Positions 10,259-23,144 of a DNA stretch of 64,000 nucleotides are shown piece by piece (within the stretch, counting starts at the first letter, position 1; every line of letters begins with the position of its first letter). The translations under genes and the position numbers were made by a program. Source of the stretch: Heliocybe sulcata (Eukaryota; Basidiomycota; Agaricomycetes; Gloeophyllales; Gloeophyllaceae); NCBI GenBank assembly GCA_004369045.1, contig ML213516.1:273579-337578 (forward strand), in the 5' to 3' direction. Under the pieces are notes generated by a model. That model ran no database searches. It was not told the origin of the DNA and was given only the letters and a program-made list of their open reading frames with translations.

Positions 10259-12410
10259 TCAACGAGCTGCAAAACGGTTCTGGGTTCGCCTGCGTACACT
10301 GCCCCGTCCAACCCAGTGCTGCTTGCTCTCTGGCTCCCATCTGTTTCGATCCCTAGACTCAGGCGCCCGACCTCCCACGACAGCCTCAGTGTCCCTCCGA
10401 AGCCTTTTGTATCCTTTGGATGTGCTCGCCATCGAGAACTTGCCACGGTTTTGTGAGCTAAAGCCCATCTTCGCGAGGAAGCTCTCAGACAGATACGGCG
10501 GTGTCGGCAGCCCGTACGTGGTAGTCACCCAGTCCTTGAGTCCCTCAAGGATGACGTTTTTCGAGACACGCAGATCGCCGTCGCGCGTGGCGTAGAACCC
10601 AAGGAGCGAGCTGAAGGTGTCCTCAATAGACTCTTCGTCCACGCGCATGTTCTCGATCACCTGCGGGATGCTCTTCACCTTCTCCACAAGGTCCTTGCCA
10701 AAGTCCCCGAGCCTCGCCTTACCTCCAGGCACGAGCTGAGGGTTCTGCTCGAACCGCTGTGCGAGCTCAATGACTTGCGACTCGAGCTCCGAGATCGTCA
10801 CGGGCTTCAAGGGGACCTCTGTAAGCTGCCAGGAGACGAAGCCGACTTCCCATGGGAGGAGGACGAGGTCGCCGCGGCCTTGCGAGCCTGCACGGCCCGT
10901 CCGGCCCACGCGGTGGATGTACTGCTCCGAGGTCGAAGGTATACCGAGCTGAATGACGCGAGTAACACCCGGGTAATCCACACCGCGCGCAGAGACGTCT
11001 GACGTGACAAGGATGGACGCGGCCGACTTGTCGGTCCTGAACTTATCACTAGTCCTCGTGCGAGCGTGTTGTTCTTTCCTGCTGTGAATCTCATACAATG
11101 CCGTGCGGGTTACTGGGAAGGTCTTTTGCAATTCCTTCAACGTAGAGGTGAGCAGACTTGTGAGCTTGGTCGTCGATGCGAACAAGATGATCTTCGATTT
11201 CCCTGCGTTGGTGAGCTGGTCGTGCACAATCAACCGAGCGAGGTGAGGTAATTGGTCTGCAGCGTTGGGCAGGATGGTGTGATACTGCGGAATGTGCGCG
11301 TGCACGGGCGAATCGTCCTGCCCAACCGTGTCGATGCCGTGGTGATTCTGCGAGAGGATGCGCGCAGCGGTCTGACTGACGGCGCGGTTCATGGTGGCGG
11401 AGAAGAGGAAGGTCTGACGTTCGGGAGGGGCAGGGAGGGCGTCCGTGATGGCGTCGAGGTCGTCCCGGAAACCCATATCCAAAAGCGTGTCGCATTCGTC
11501 CAGGACAAGCTGAGAATGGCATGTGAGAAGACAGGTCGTGGTCGATGGAAAGACACACTTACAGTGTGGACGTGCCCAAGACCCTTGCGGATTTCCGGCT
11601 CGGTCTCCAGCAAATCGCGCAGCCGACCCGGAGTAGCGACGATGATATCCCTGGTCTCTTTCATCCAGTCACGCATCTGACGCGCTTTGGACTCGCCGCC
11701 GACAAAGAGTCTGACTTGCATATTGTGGTGCAACGTTAACCGTTGTGCTTCGACCGCGATCTGCTGTGCCAATTCACGAGTAGGGCTGATAATGAGCACA
11801 CCGCCTTGCGTCCGTTGAATTAGTTTTGATATCCGTCCCCTGTTCTGCGCGTCGTCCTTGTGGCCCCCTTCCCGGATGTCTCGCGTAGTCTTTTCTTCAA
11901 TAGCACGCAGGCGGCGCTCAACAGCGGGGATGAGGAACGCCAGTGTCTTACCCGTACCGGTCTTTGCTCTGACAAGGAGATCCCGAGGATGGTCCGGAGA
12001 GTGTTTGTGAGACAGAGAGAGACGGGGTACAAGGGGCAGTACCGCAGCCTGAACAGAGGTCATGGTCTTCAGATTGAAAGGAGGACCAATGAGAGCCTTC
12101 AATGTCTGTGTGTGGATTGCACCTCTCAACGACTCGAACTCAGGGAGTTCATCCTTGGCAGGGCGCTCTCTTGGAGGAACGCTCTCTATAGGTGCAGCAG
12201 AGGGAGAGGAGCCAGCTTCTTCCACCTCTGCAATAGCTGCCGCTGTCGACTGCCATCGGTGAGCAGACAGAGCTGCATATCTATTAGAAATTTTCGCTAC
12301 TCGTTATGCGAAGGGCACTCACCCACCCGGCTGCTGCTACCAGCGGAAGAGATCCTTAGCCATGAACGGCTGCATGTCCTCCCCGTCGCCAACCACGATG
12401 AGATGGCCAT
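10259..12410 (-). CDS. Mitochondrial DEAD-box RNA helicase, MSS116-like
   Basis: ATP-dependent RNA helicase of the Mss116 type, which helps group I/II intron splicing and RNA remodelling in mitochondria. I start at 12410: exon 1 gives MAISSWLATGRTCSRSWLRI and further Ser/Arg residues without acids, a good presequence. Its intron rejoins the frame at ALSAHRWQSTAAA. Motifs in order: AKTGTGKT (I), PTRELAQQ (Ia), ATPGRL (Ib), LDECD (II, written DECD rather than DEAD), SAT (III), TSDVSARGVDYPG (V), HRVGRTGRAG (VI). The C-terminal region has the family helical extension and a basic tail ending NRFAAR. Most of the protein lies on two long exons split near motif II. It converges with CTP synthase, only 180 bp apart. 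Confidence 0.9.
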
Positions 12411-13963
12411 TTGGACAACAACGACAAGGCCGTCGTGGTCAGTGCTGAGCGCTGAACAGTAAACCAGATCAAAAATAAAAGTTGAAGTACTTCCGCGTGG
12501 GAGATGCTTGTCCCGATCTAGTTGTGGCGTGAGCGAGTGCCTTCTACGTCTCGGCTATGTCTGCGCACTGAGTCCGCGTGAAACGACCAGTGAAAATGTG
12601 AGAGGCATAGGGGTAGAAAAACTGTGGTATATCTTGGCGGCTTTTGGGACATCGTGTGCAGCATGTATGTATTCGGAATCGGGGTGTTTCCCTTCTTAAT
12701 GTAGCCGTCCGCAAGTACTCCTTGATTCTGCGTCGAATTCGAGACTAAGAACAGGACTTGAAGGTATCAGCAAAGATTGAACCAAAAGCATGCCCAGCTT
12801 GAGTATGGATACAGTCTAATGGGCCAAGCATTGACCACCAGGCAGTGTAGCAAGTTATATACTCGCGCTTCTGGCAGTGTCAGAAATTGCGGCATCGGGA
12901 CTGTGGCCCAGTACGTCGGGATCGAGGCTCAGCGCTCAGGAAGACAAAGACAATCCAAGAAAACGCTGAATTTTGGCTATATAGTGCCGCAGGAGGAAGA
13001 GGTTTCAAAGGATGGTAAGCCGAGCTAGAAGAGTGGGACAGGCAAGCCGAGTACAAGAGGGAGAGCTAAACGGAGCTTAGCATGGCATCAAACTGATGCT
13101 AAAGTACCTGTACCTCATGTCGTTCTTGTAGAGGAGTAGGCTCAGTCAAGAGGCTGGAAACACCGAAATAAAGTAAGTCCCTCACCGCCAATGGGTACCG
13201 AGGACCCTAGGAAGCGGTTAAAAACGGTGCCCACTACAAGAGAGAAACTCTGGCATAACAAGAGGTTACAGGCACATGATAATTTGACAGACGTACTGAG
13301 TCAATGGACATGAGCTGTTGCCGATAACCGTAGTCTGCGGGCCGCAGAATGATGCGCATCGATATAACTGCATGAAATAAGTAGAGACGCGCGCAGTAAA
13401 AGACGTGTAAGGCCCAGATGTAGACAGCAACTGATTATGCATGCATACGGCCGTCCAGACTGTTCAATCAGGCGTACTCTTGAGGCCCGACCAAAGCGCC
13501 CGGATTAGATCGGACTTCGTAGCAGATTCAACGCATATAGACATCCTAATAGACTGTTCAAAAGAAAATTCTTAAAGCTCTTTATTACCGAGTGCTGGAT
13601 ATGACCCCAAGACCATAATCATCCGAGTCGCCTGCAGCATCAGCCGAATCATACTGCAAGCGAGTCAAGCCGCCTCGCTGGAGTCTTGTTCCCATCAACA
13701 AATAGGATTCAAAAAGTATCGAAAGCCAATAGCATCAGAGTGTCGAGAGCTTTTGGCATAACGTCAATCGAGGAGATGGAACGCTGCCGCAGGGCGCTAA
13801 TTACCGACGCGTCACGTCACGTGCGCTGTGATAAGTACCGTGACATATGTAACATATCCCGTGATTCAATCTGATTCAGTAACTTGATCATGAAGCTTAC
13901 TGACTTGAAGCATCCGGAGTATCGCCTTCTACAGCTGCTTAACGAGCTTGCTTTATCCTTTCG
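12411..13963. other. Divergent intergenic region
   Basis: About 1.5 kb between the MSS116-like gene (minus) and a small plus-strand gene. Only short open frames with poor coding character are present. I see no RNA gene or repeat that I can support. Confidence 0.4.
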
Positions 13964-14596
13964 ATGCCAGAACAGGGTAAAATGCTTTGACTCCGTTGTC
14001 CTTGCGAAATTGACATTACATGTGTCGTGAATAGCTCAATACGCGGCAGCAGCCCACATCCCGTTGATCAAGTCCCCTAGTCTTCGAGTGCCTCGAGCGG
14101 TGAGTCTATCGGAGTTACCGCGTTTTGAAATATTGCAGCAAACTGACGGCTGTCGCTGGAGTCGCCGTAGGTCGAACTACCACCCGACTTGCACCCCTTA
14201 CCGGACGACGTGAACGCATACGTGAGACCTTCTCTTCAGTTTCTATCTCTCAGCTTAGCACCCTGCTTGTAGTTTGTTTACCCGTTCACCCTCGAACCCC
14301 ACATCATCACACTCGAGTCCGCTCGCCGCTCCACCCTCGCAGCGCATGTGGCCAGACGGGAGGCTTACCTCCTCGCGAGGGATGACGAGAAAGAGCGGCG
14401 GAAACGCGAGGCGCTGCGCAAGATTGCCCCGGGATTTGAGCCGTCTGCTGCACCGCTCGTGCCCACGCCCATTAGGAAGAGCACGAGCGCACCTGCCGCG
14501 GCCACGAACATGGGTGGCGACGCAGAGGAACGGCCGAAGGATGTAATGGAGGATCTCGTTAGTAAGTTGGAAATGCTCGAGTCCTCTTCCGCTTGA
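13964..14596 (+). CDS. Small conserved fungal protein, function unknown (150 aa)
   Basis: Four exons (13964-13976, 14035-14099, 14171-14221, 14273-14596) join to 453 nt, an exact 151 codons, with GT-AG introns. The product starts MPEQGAQYAAAAHIPLIKSP and continues VELPPDLHPLPDDVNAYFVY, then LEPHIITLESARR. A long basic/acidic helix follows (ARREAYLLARDDEKERRKRE), then IAPGFEP, a Ser/Thr/Pro linker and a short C-terminal helix DVMEDLVSKLEML. There is no signal peptide or membrane segment. The helix is coiled-coil-like, suggesting a subunit or adaptor. I do not recognise the family. The consistent splicing and coherent composition argue that the gene is real. A start at the ATG 13891 would be out of frame with exon 2. 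Confidence 0.65.
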
Positions 14597-15788
14597 GGAT
14601 TGCATAGACGATCGTGAGTCCGTCTACACATTTGACTTGGGATGTAATCATAAAATCGCAAGCATTCTAGGACGTATTCAAAAACATCCACCGAGATATC
14701 GGGGACGCCGTATGTAGTCTATGACTAGAGATCCTCCACAAGTCCTGGTGAGATAGTCTTATGACACCTGGGTTGAACTGCACCACAGCAAGATCGGCCA
14801 GGAAAGGTAACTACCCACTGGACAGAAACTTGCAGCGCTGAGTCAAGCCCTCACATATGAGACGCTGATTTGGCCAAGAACACCCTTTTTCATCGGCATA
14901 TGACCCTCATGACCCTCGATCTCATCGGATTCGCCGTCTGCAGCGTCATTGGCCATCTTCTCGCAGACTCCCGCGTTTGGCGTGCGCTCTGGCACCCCGA
15001 GTTCTTCCCGCAAATAATTGTCTTCAGCTACAAAGCTGGCAAAGGCGACTTCATAATTGGTGAACACTGGACCACATCTCCAACCTCTTATACCGGGCCA
15101 TCTACCCGGCATGTCAAGTTGTGTGCCGAGTCAGCATGACGAAAGAAACCCGCCACCTGGTGCAAGGTACCCGGCTCTGTGATACGCTTCCGCACACCCC
15201 CTATGTACTTCTCTCTCTGGCGTCGGTCGTCTCTATCAAATCATGAACCCGGAGTACCCAGGCTCAGGAAGTTCGCGACCAAGTGGAAGGTTGCCTCTGC
15301 ACCTGTGGTGAAATTGTCCAAGACGAACTGCACCTTCCCGGCGATTGGATCCAGTACGCAGGGCCTTTCACTTGTTATTGACCTGCCTGAGCAGCGGTGT
15401 CGCAGGCGCGAACCGCCGTAGCACAGATAGACAGTCGGCTTTCACAGAGGGCGTCATGATGCTGTGTGCATTAAGGCGTTTCACCGAGAAATACGTGTTC
15501 AGTATCAGCACTCTCAACTTCGGACTACCGATACCTGTAACTTTTCATCCTGCGTGTCCGCCATTTATTGTGGGACCCTCGGTCTTGTTGCTCTAATACG
15601 GATCGTTCCTTAGGAACAAGGAAAGGTAACTAGCCGCTTACAGAACGGTCATAGGCTTCGTGCCACTTCCTTGAGCTTCACCCGGCGTGTAATCTGATGG
15701 CTCAAGACGAGTAGTAGGTCGCCAAAAAAGTATTTTGATCTAAATTGTTCGGTATGTTCTGGATGCGAAGATGTGGGTAGTGTCCAAA
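14597..15788. other. Intergenic with two protein-like stretches on the minus strand
   Basis: At 14843-15109 (minus) an 89-codon frame opens with ATG. It has coding-like composition (SFVAEDNYLREELGVPERTP, then acidic residues and HMPMKKG) but no known motif. At about 15240-15335 (minus) another frame reads VQFVLDNFTTGAEATFHLV and ends soon after in NFLSLGTPGS. They could be exons of one or two small genes, or remnants. I could not connect them by splicing. Confidence 0.3.
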
Positions 15789-17719
15789 TCAGTCAGTATG
15801 TGCTTTTCCGTTCCCAAAGATACTATGTCCGTTGATCCCCAAAGAATGGGTCGAATCCTCATCCTCCTGCAGCTCCTTTGCCTCCTCCAAGAAATCCTCA
15901 AACGTCTTCTTGAACCCTCTCGTCAGGTACTTTGCAATACCCTCGTACTGCTCCACCTTGTCCGCTATAATTAAAGATCATTAGCACTACACGCCTACCA
16001 TGCAATCCACCTGCATCGACTTACCCGTGACCGTCCACACCAAATGCCCGTTATACGAGATCATCCCGAGCCCAAGCGTACCCTTCCCAGCCTGCGGCGG
16101 GCTCGCCGTCCACCTCAGCACCTCCGCTCCATCCACATCGAACGGGCTCGCGGGCCCGGGCACATTCGTCAATACCCCATGGAAATTGCTCATCGCCCAC
16201 TCAACAATCGGCATGGTTCCCTCATGCTCATGCCCATTCCTCTCATCCCCATGGTGCGTGAAGTAGTATCCGAGGGAGTGCGGGAAGAGCATGGGGATAC
16301 GGTACACGTACTCGAGCAACGCGAATGTGAGGCGCGGGTAGAACGAGGTCTTGAGCGTCTGCATCTCGTCGTGGCACGCATTGAGGAGCGATTGGGTGCT
16401 GTGCCGGTGCGGGTCGAAGTAGGCGGTCGCGCCGGTGGAGAGGTTCTTCATGCGCTGGTCAGAGGGCGAGCGGATCGAGATCGGGATGAAGAGAGCAACA
16501 CTGCCAAAGTTTAAGTAAATGAAGGACGGGAGTATGGTGAGATGCTGACCGTTTGTCGGGGAAGCCGCCCCGCTCCTCGCAGTATTGGCGAATGGTCTTG
16601 ACCACCACAGCGCACATCACGTCGTTGAGCGTGATCCGCCTCATTGGCGTCTGGAACGCCTGCTGCACGATCTTAATATCCTTCAGACTCACGGCCGCCG
16701 AGAATGAGAACTCCTTCTCCTCTCTCCTCGGTCCTTTATACCGCAGCGCGGTCCGGCGGAACGTCACAAAAATCAGCGCAGCACGCGTACTGGTATAGAC
16801 GTCGTATACAATGCTGATGGCGGTGAAGAGGATATATAAAAGCCAGAATAGGAATGTCACGACCAAGCTCGGGATGAAGGGGTCCAGCGGGGCGAGACGC
16901 TTGCCATACCCGTTGATGGGGAGGTCGGAGAGCTTGGCTTTGCCGGCTTGGAGATTGTGCTTTGTGGCTGCCGCCTTTTTGAGTTGGGCTTCGATCTTGG
17001 GCCCGGCAGAGGTGATGGAGAGTTGGGAGAGGACGAAGCCCTGTCCGTCGGATAGCGCTGGGTGCCGCAGGATCAAGCATGCGCTAGTACTGATTCCAAT
17101 AATTCCTTACCGTGATGCGCGCGAGTGAGGATGGCAGCTTTCGCCCCCGTGGCGTCGCGATAGTTGTAGAAAACCATGACCTCCCAGAGTGGCTTGCTGA
17201 GATCCCAATCCTGTGCGATGAACCTTGCCATTTCATCTTCCAGCTCGTCCTTACCGTTCGCGCCGTCCGGCATGTGCACGACACGAATACTGTTCCGCAC
17301 ATCAAAGTTGGGGTCCTCCTTCAGACGCGCTGTGTGGAAGCGTCTATTCAAGCCTGTGACGCGCTGGCGATAGACAGGGTAGCGCTCTGTCATAGCTGAC
17401 CAGATTTTGATGAGCGAATCGAGCTCGAATTCTCTTTTGAAGGTGAAAATCCCCGCGCTGGACTCGGTCACGGCTGCGAGACGTGACTTAAGAACGAAAC
17501 TACTCACCATACAGGGTTGAAGTCAGTCCCTCTGGAAAGGAGAAACCACATGTTGTCTATGCCCGGTAAAGAATGTCGTTGGTAGTCCCATTCTTCTTCG
17601 AGCCATTTCCCTATGGCACCGCCTATTAGGCCCTTCCTTTCGGACGTCTCGATTTTGTTGGTCCTTCTAGCAACGTCCTCTACGGAGACAGATAGTCGGC
17701 GCTGCATGCTTGACGCCAT
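15789..17719 (-). CDS. WSD1-like O-acyltransferase (wax ester synthase/DGAT family)
   Basis: Acyl-CoA-dependent O-acyltransferase of the bifunctional wax ester synthase/diacylglycerol acyltransferase family. It is expected to esterify fatty alcohols or diacylglycerol at the ER or lipid droplet. The start at 17719 gives MASSMQRRLSVSVEDVARR. The active-site motif HHxxxDG is rebuilt across an intron as HHALSDG (about 17050-17130). A hydrophobic segment follows (LVVTFLFWLLYILFTAISIV), then RRITLNDVMCAVV and VALFIPISIRSPSDQR. The C-terminal WSD1 domain has NFHGVLTNVPGP, LGLGMISYNGHLVWTVT and a charged tail ending AHTD. Length and order match fungal homologs. Which alcohol it uses cannot be told from sequence. 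Confidence 0.85.
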
Positions 17720-17973
17720 TTTGTGCCGGAATTGAAGTATCAAAACACTGATAGAGCAAGTGATGAAGTGAAGAAAAGTTTGAGGTTTAAGCTTGCACCG
17801 CGCCACAAGAGGCCACAAGGTGTCTAAAATCACATGCCAGGAACACATACGTATACAAAGAGGGAGTTCATCAATGTCATCAAGGCGCTATGCTATCATA
17901 TAAAATATCGTTGTAGTCGTCGTCGTTCGTCGGCGCGACGGGCTACGCTTAGGCTTCTACTTAGATAATATCC

Positions 17974-20396
17974 TCAAGTCATCTGCTCTCGCGCTTGGGC
18001 GGGGTTGGAAGGGGTGGGACTTCGCCTACGTCTTGCTGAGAGGCCAAGTATCTCATCAGCTTCCACGGATCCAGCTTCTGGTAGGTCTTTCCGGAAGGAG
18101 ACCTTGACAGGAGAGACGCCCTCATTATAAGCCACGGCGTAAACGATATCCATGTCTGCCACAAGGTACGGTCAATAAAAGGGTCGCAATCGGGCGGAGA
18201 ACCGTGATGCTGATCTCACCTTCTAGAGAACGGCCTGCAGTCTCGGGGAAGAAGAAATAGATTATTGGCAAAGCAGCAAAGTTCAAAGCTGCGAAAACTG
18301 AGAACACGCAGAGAAGTTGGTAAGCACGTGTCGTGCCAATTTTTGGAAGAGATACGCACTCAAATACGTTCCCCAGTTGATGCTGTTGAATGCCGGGCCT
18401 ACGATCATGACCACCAGGAAATTGAATGTCCAGTTGGAGGCGGTACTTAGAGCGTTTGCCGGAGCACGGATTCCGATGCCGACAATTTCCGCGGGCTTTA
18501 AGAAGTGAGCATCAAGACAGTACCTTGAAAGAGGCAGACGATGCACGTACATACAGCCAGCCCATGCCTAGCCATCCGAGTGCGAAGAAGGTATTGAACC
18601 CGAAGAGTAGGACAGCGGAAACAATTTGCGCTGGGGAGGTGTTGATGGCTCCCAGAATTGCGAGCAAGGCCATCATAAGACAGCAACCCGCCGTGCCTAT
18701 AAGCATGAGCTTCCGGCGGCCAGCCCGGTCAATGAAGTAGATGGCCAGGAAGCTAGCCAGGAAGTACTCCGTTCCATTGCAGGCTGCCACAATGCGGGAG
18801 TCTACTCCATTCATACCCAGGCGTTGGAAGAGGACAGTCGCATAGCTACGTAGCGGCGATGATAAATCATGAGTAGAGCTTCATCGAAGCATGTTAACTT
18901 ACTAGCTGACGAGGTTTATCCCGGTAAGCTGCTGGACTGCTTGGCAGACCACTCCCGTGGCGGCACGGCGGAAGTTCTGGCTTCGACCACCCGTAAAGAG
19001 TTCCTTAAGAGATCCCTTGCTGACGTCTCCTTCCATGGCAACAGCTTCGCGGATAGCGACGAATGTCTGGCGCACTTCCTGATCATGTGGATTGGCATCG
19101 TCAATCGCTGCGATGACACCAATAGCCTCTTCGTTATAGCCTTTCTTGACTAGCCTAAACCACAGCGGTGTCAACTCGCGCCATTTCAGATGATTGAGCG
19201 ACGCTGCTTACCACCGCGGTGACTCTGGGAGCTGGAGACCATCACGTGTTAGGCTCAAGCACAGGTCGATAACGCAATCTGCGCTTTACTTACATACATA
19301 ATGCCTCCTACAAGAATCAATTCTAGAACGATCTGCAGAGCAATGGGAAGCCTCCATTGCAATGGTGATCCAGTCGCAAAATAGCTGGCATGGGCTTAGC
19401 TCCTGAAACGTCACGAAGTAGTGCTCCCTTACCAGGCAAAGTCAATCCACTTCAGCGGAACCCGTATCAGTCAAGGGCAATTCAACCCGCATACGCGTGA
19501 TGTCACTTACATATCTGATCATTGGTTAGCGGCTGGGGTCTCCCAAACACGAAGGTATTGAGTTTCGACTTACGATAGAGTAAGGCCCAGCGTGATCATT
19601 GTCCCTTCAAACATAATGAAGCTACCTCTGTTGGCAGCGTTAGAGCACTCCGCGTGGTATGATGGCACAGTGGATGTCTACGAATATTCAGCATAGCTTT
19701 CGAGTGGCAGAAAAGAGAGCATCTCACATTCAGGCCGTTGCCGACCCCCGTGACAATCCGGGCCACAATCATCTGCGTATAGGAATACGACGTTGTCTGG
19801 AGGATTGCTCCTATGATCATGATGATTCCACCCCAGAAGATGGTTCGCCTCCGACCCAGACGGTCGCCCACCCAGAGGTTGGATAGAGCTCCCATAAGGC
19901 AGCCGATTTCCTACGCATGGTCGTTAATGTCATATTTCAGAGACAAGACGACCAAATCAGACATACATAGATGGCGACAATAAAACTTTGCAGTGTGGCA
20001 TGGTTAGGATGAGCAGAATCAACGACTACCTGGGGGAAGGTAGCTTCGAACTTGTAACAGTGGCATCAGCTCAGCAACAAGAGGCATGGAAATATATCGA
20101 AATACCTGATTGCCGGTAAGTAATGCGGACATAACGCCTTGATCATAGCTAACGCTCAGTTGAGCGACGCGTTCATAGACGATTGTCGCCAGAACTCACC
20201 CAAAAAGAGTGAAGCCGATACCTGCGATGAAGGCCAAAGCAGCGTTCAGCTTCCGGCCCCGGAGCTTAGGTATACGAGCTGCAACATTGGCCTCAAACTC
20301 TGTAGGCGACTTGTCTGTGAGGTCCTCTATACGGACATCGGGTGAGCGGCGGCCCTGTTTCTCAGAATCTGGGCTGATGGAGCTAGGTGTCGACAT
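17974..20396 (-). CDS. MFS sugar porter
   Basis: Twelve-helix hexose or disaccharide proton symporter of the fungal sugar porter family in the plasma membrane. The start at 20396 gives a soluble, Ser-rich N terminus. Family motifs are visible in order: YDQGVMSALL after the first intron, DRLGRRRTIFWGG (loop 2-3), LPESPRW-type sequence before RLVKKG, QQLTGINLVSYYA (helix 7), DRAGRRKLML (loop 8-9), and PAEIVGIGIRAPANA with ASNWTFNF (helix 10). PETAGRSLEE follows helix 12. The tail is charged and ends REQMT. The gene is cut by ten or more introns, several of them between single helices. The FAD oxidoreductase gene lies upstream on the same strand. The substrate is not predictable. Confidence 0.9.
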
Positions 20397-21188
20397 GCTA
20401 GCAGGAGAGGATAAGATTCGGTTGATAGAACGCCGTACTGATGGGGAGGAGTAGGGACACCAAACAAGATACCTTGGAGATCACAGGAGCAAAGCACGTT
20501 GGACGTTTATATAGTAGCTGTTCCATTTTCATCGTATAGCACGATCGGGAGCCGTAGCGGCACGAATACCATGACGAGCAGCATGACCTGACGACGATGT
20601 TCCTACAAAAGACGATGAGAAGGCATACAGCTTATTCACGTACAGTGGAGATAGTGGTGCTCCGGGACGTTGAATTATGGCTTCTGAACGACAATAGGCA
20701 CGTATCAGGACTTCGCTTTTCGTCTGGCGGAGTGAAAGGATGAGCCTCTTGCTACTTCAGTCAAGTCCCCTTCGCACAGACTTAGGGGCGACGAGCTATC
20801 CGAACCCTCAGACAGCCTACTGAGGAGAACATGTGCCTACCGTCTGCCGGCACCCGCGTCAAGGTAAAAATAGTGCGAGGTTGAGACTTGACGCCAAAGT
20901 TTACGAGGGTTATCGTCGGGAAGTAATGACGCAGGTGACTATGGAAGTGTTCCGTTTACTTGTCCGAGCCACCGAAGTCGCCCTCTGTGGCGTCGAGAGT
21001 AATAATGGATTCCTATTGAAGCCTCGACTGGAGCCATGCGAAGCAACACAGCCACGTGTGAGGGTGAGTGGGGGTATGACTTCAAGACCGTCGGATCGGA
21101 GGACCGCGTCGCACACGCTGGTGGCAGGTGGGCCAGTAGAACCGCAGTTGTATTCCTAGATCCGTAGAACCCCAACAAGAGAGACACG
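20397..21188. other. Sugar-porter promoter region and spacer
   Basis: Upstream of the sugar porter and downstream of the FAD oxidoreductase. Apart from the TATA box I see no feature; longer open frames here are not protein-like. Confidence 0.4.
20506..20513 (-). promoter_or_regulatory. TATA box of the sugar porter
   Basis: TATATAAA on the minus strand, about 110 bp upstream of the ATG at 20396, a normal spacing for a fungal TATA-driven gene. Confidence 0.6.
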
Positions 21189-23144
21189 TTAGATAATGGG
21201 CACCTTGAAATCCACTTTGGCCAGCCTGTCCAGCCTCTCCTTCGTCACCTCGAAGCACTCTGGTAGACCGGTCTCCGCCCAGCTGCCACCCTTCATCAAC
21301 TTGACAAGGGCGGGCGCCGCTGTCATTATACGAGCCTGGGTAGTACCGACGCTTAATATAGGTCTATCCGAAGGAGCAGCTGCACTCACCATTCCGTGGC
21401 CGTTATGGCCTGCGCAGATCCATTGACCAGGCTTTCCGGGGAGCGCACCAACATAGGGCACTCCGTCTGCACTCTTTACCGAGAGGAAGCGTCAGAACCA
21501 GCCCATCTCGAGCATATGTCATACGCACTCTCCCGATAATACCGCTCCAGCTGTACTCGTACCCTTGTCCTGGCGACGTCTTCTCTTCCCTGCCGTGCGA
21601 GAACGGGGGTGAAATCCATCCCGAGTATGGGAATGCGATATACTTACCATCCGAATTGCTTTGTCGCGAAGTCAATGACAGCCTCGGTCACTGGGGCGAA
21701 CTCGGACAAGCTGTCGTCCGTTCGACGTTCGGGATGCTCTTCGAGATACTTCATTAGATGATGTTGATTGGGGTTGCTTCCTAGGGCACTGTCAAGCCTT
21801 ATTCTGTCGACGATGCACATAAAGTAAGCGCACCTCCAAACAGGACGATGCCATCGGTGTTCGCCCGAGGGTTGATGGAATAGAGTGAACCTCCGGGACA
21901 GAGAATACCATATGAGTTTTGGAGCGCTTTCGTCCCCGCAAACGAACGCGGGGGAATTGTTTTGTTACACCTAAGTGGTTATCAGTTCGAGCTCTTCAGC
22001 ATCGACCGGTAAAGTATTTGAGGCTGACATATGAGGGGTGGGCTTGATGATCCCGTTCATCTCGGGGAGCAACGCGGCAGCGTATGCATTGGTCGCATGC
22101 ACAACCGTCGGCGTGACGATGTCCCCCCTCTCCGTCTTGACTAGCCACTTCCCATCTTGCTCCGGTGTGGCCTCGACACCGACTACGGGCGTCCAGGTCT
22201 GAAAATTCAGACCGAGGCTGAGGGAGAGCTTGACGATGTGAGCGGCGACCTTCCATGGGTATAGAGTTGAGGCATCCCAGGCGTAGACGGAGACTGCGCC
22301 CTTGACTCGAGAGCGTTTCACCGCTTCTTCCTTGTCAGTGATGACTTCTATGTGCGATGTGGGCCCGCCTGCGGCCTTGAAGCGGGTGAAGGTGTCGTGC
22401 GCAAGAGCAGCCACCTCCTCTGAGATTGAAACATCAAGCTACATCAGTGAACAGGTTCAGTATAATACGTGGGACGCCGAGGAGGTGAATTCTGACCGTC
22501 TTGCCGACCCATAGGTCACAGTCGATCTTCTCTTCCTTGATGAAAGCCACTACTTTCTCCCATGTCTCTTGCTCGTTGGCAAGAATCTACGGCAGAGGTA
22601 AGTGGGCCAAATTCAGTGGGCGGGCGTGTATCCTACCTTGATAGCTTGCTCCGCGCCGAACATTTTTTCATACTTGGCGAATCCTCGCCACTATAATAGC
22701 AGGCCATGAATATAAGACGTCCGTTACCCGACTTGACTTTACGCACCTGATCGGGCTTGCAGTGGCCTGCATTACGACCAGTCGCAGCGGAGCACAACTC
22801 GCGTGTTTCTAAGAGCAGAACGCTCTTCGGTGGATTTTCTCCCTTGAGCAACTCGTACGCCGTCAAGACACCTGTCAACTAGAATCGTTGTCGTGTTAGA
22901 GGCGAAGCTTAAAGAGAGTAAACGGACGCACTCCTGATCCGATGATAACGACGTCCGCTTCCTTGGGTAAGTCTTCGGTCGTCCGGTGGTCCAGCAAGGG
23001 GTTCGCCCGCACGCCCTGCAGCCAGTAGGATAGGGACATGCCCTCCGCCAGTGGCAGGCTCGTTGTGGGCGGAATTGAAGCCTCTACAGCTTTCGCCGCA
23101 CCGCTCAAAGACTCGCTCCCTACGCTGGGGATGTCGTTGGCCAT
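21189..23144 (-). CDS. FAD-dependent oxidoreductase (DAO family)
   Basis: Flavoprotein amine/amino-acid oxidase-like enzyme of the DAO superfamily. The start at 23144 (MANDIPSVG) is the first ATG in frame. An N-terminal region with MSLSYWLQGVRANPLLDHR is followed by the Rossmann dinucleotide motif VVIIGSGLTG, split by an intron. After it come ATGRNAGHCKPDQ, a long substrate domain (WDASTLYPWKVAAHIVKLS), VHATNAYAAALLPEMNG and LYSINPRANTDG. A C-terminal FAD-binding segment reads DGVPYVGALPG and WICAGHNGHGM. No signal peptide or C-terminal peroxisomal tripeptide is seen (it ends KVPII). This subgroup is common in basidiomycetes and its substrate is unsettled. The closest bacterial analogues are OrdL-type glutamylputrescine oxidoreductases. 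Confidence 0.85.
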
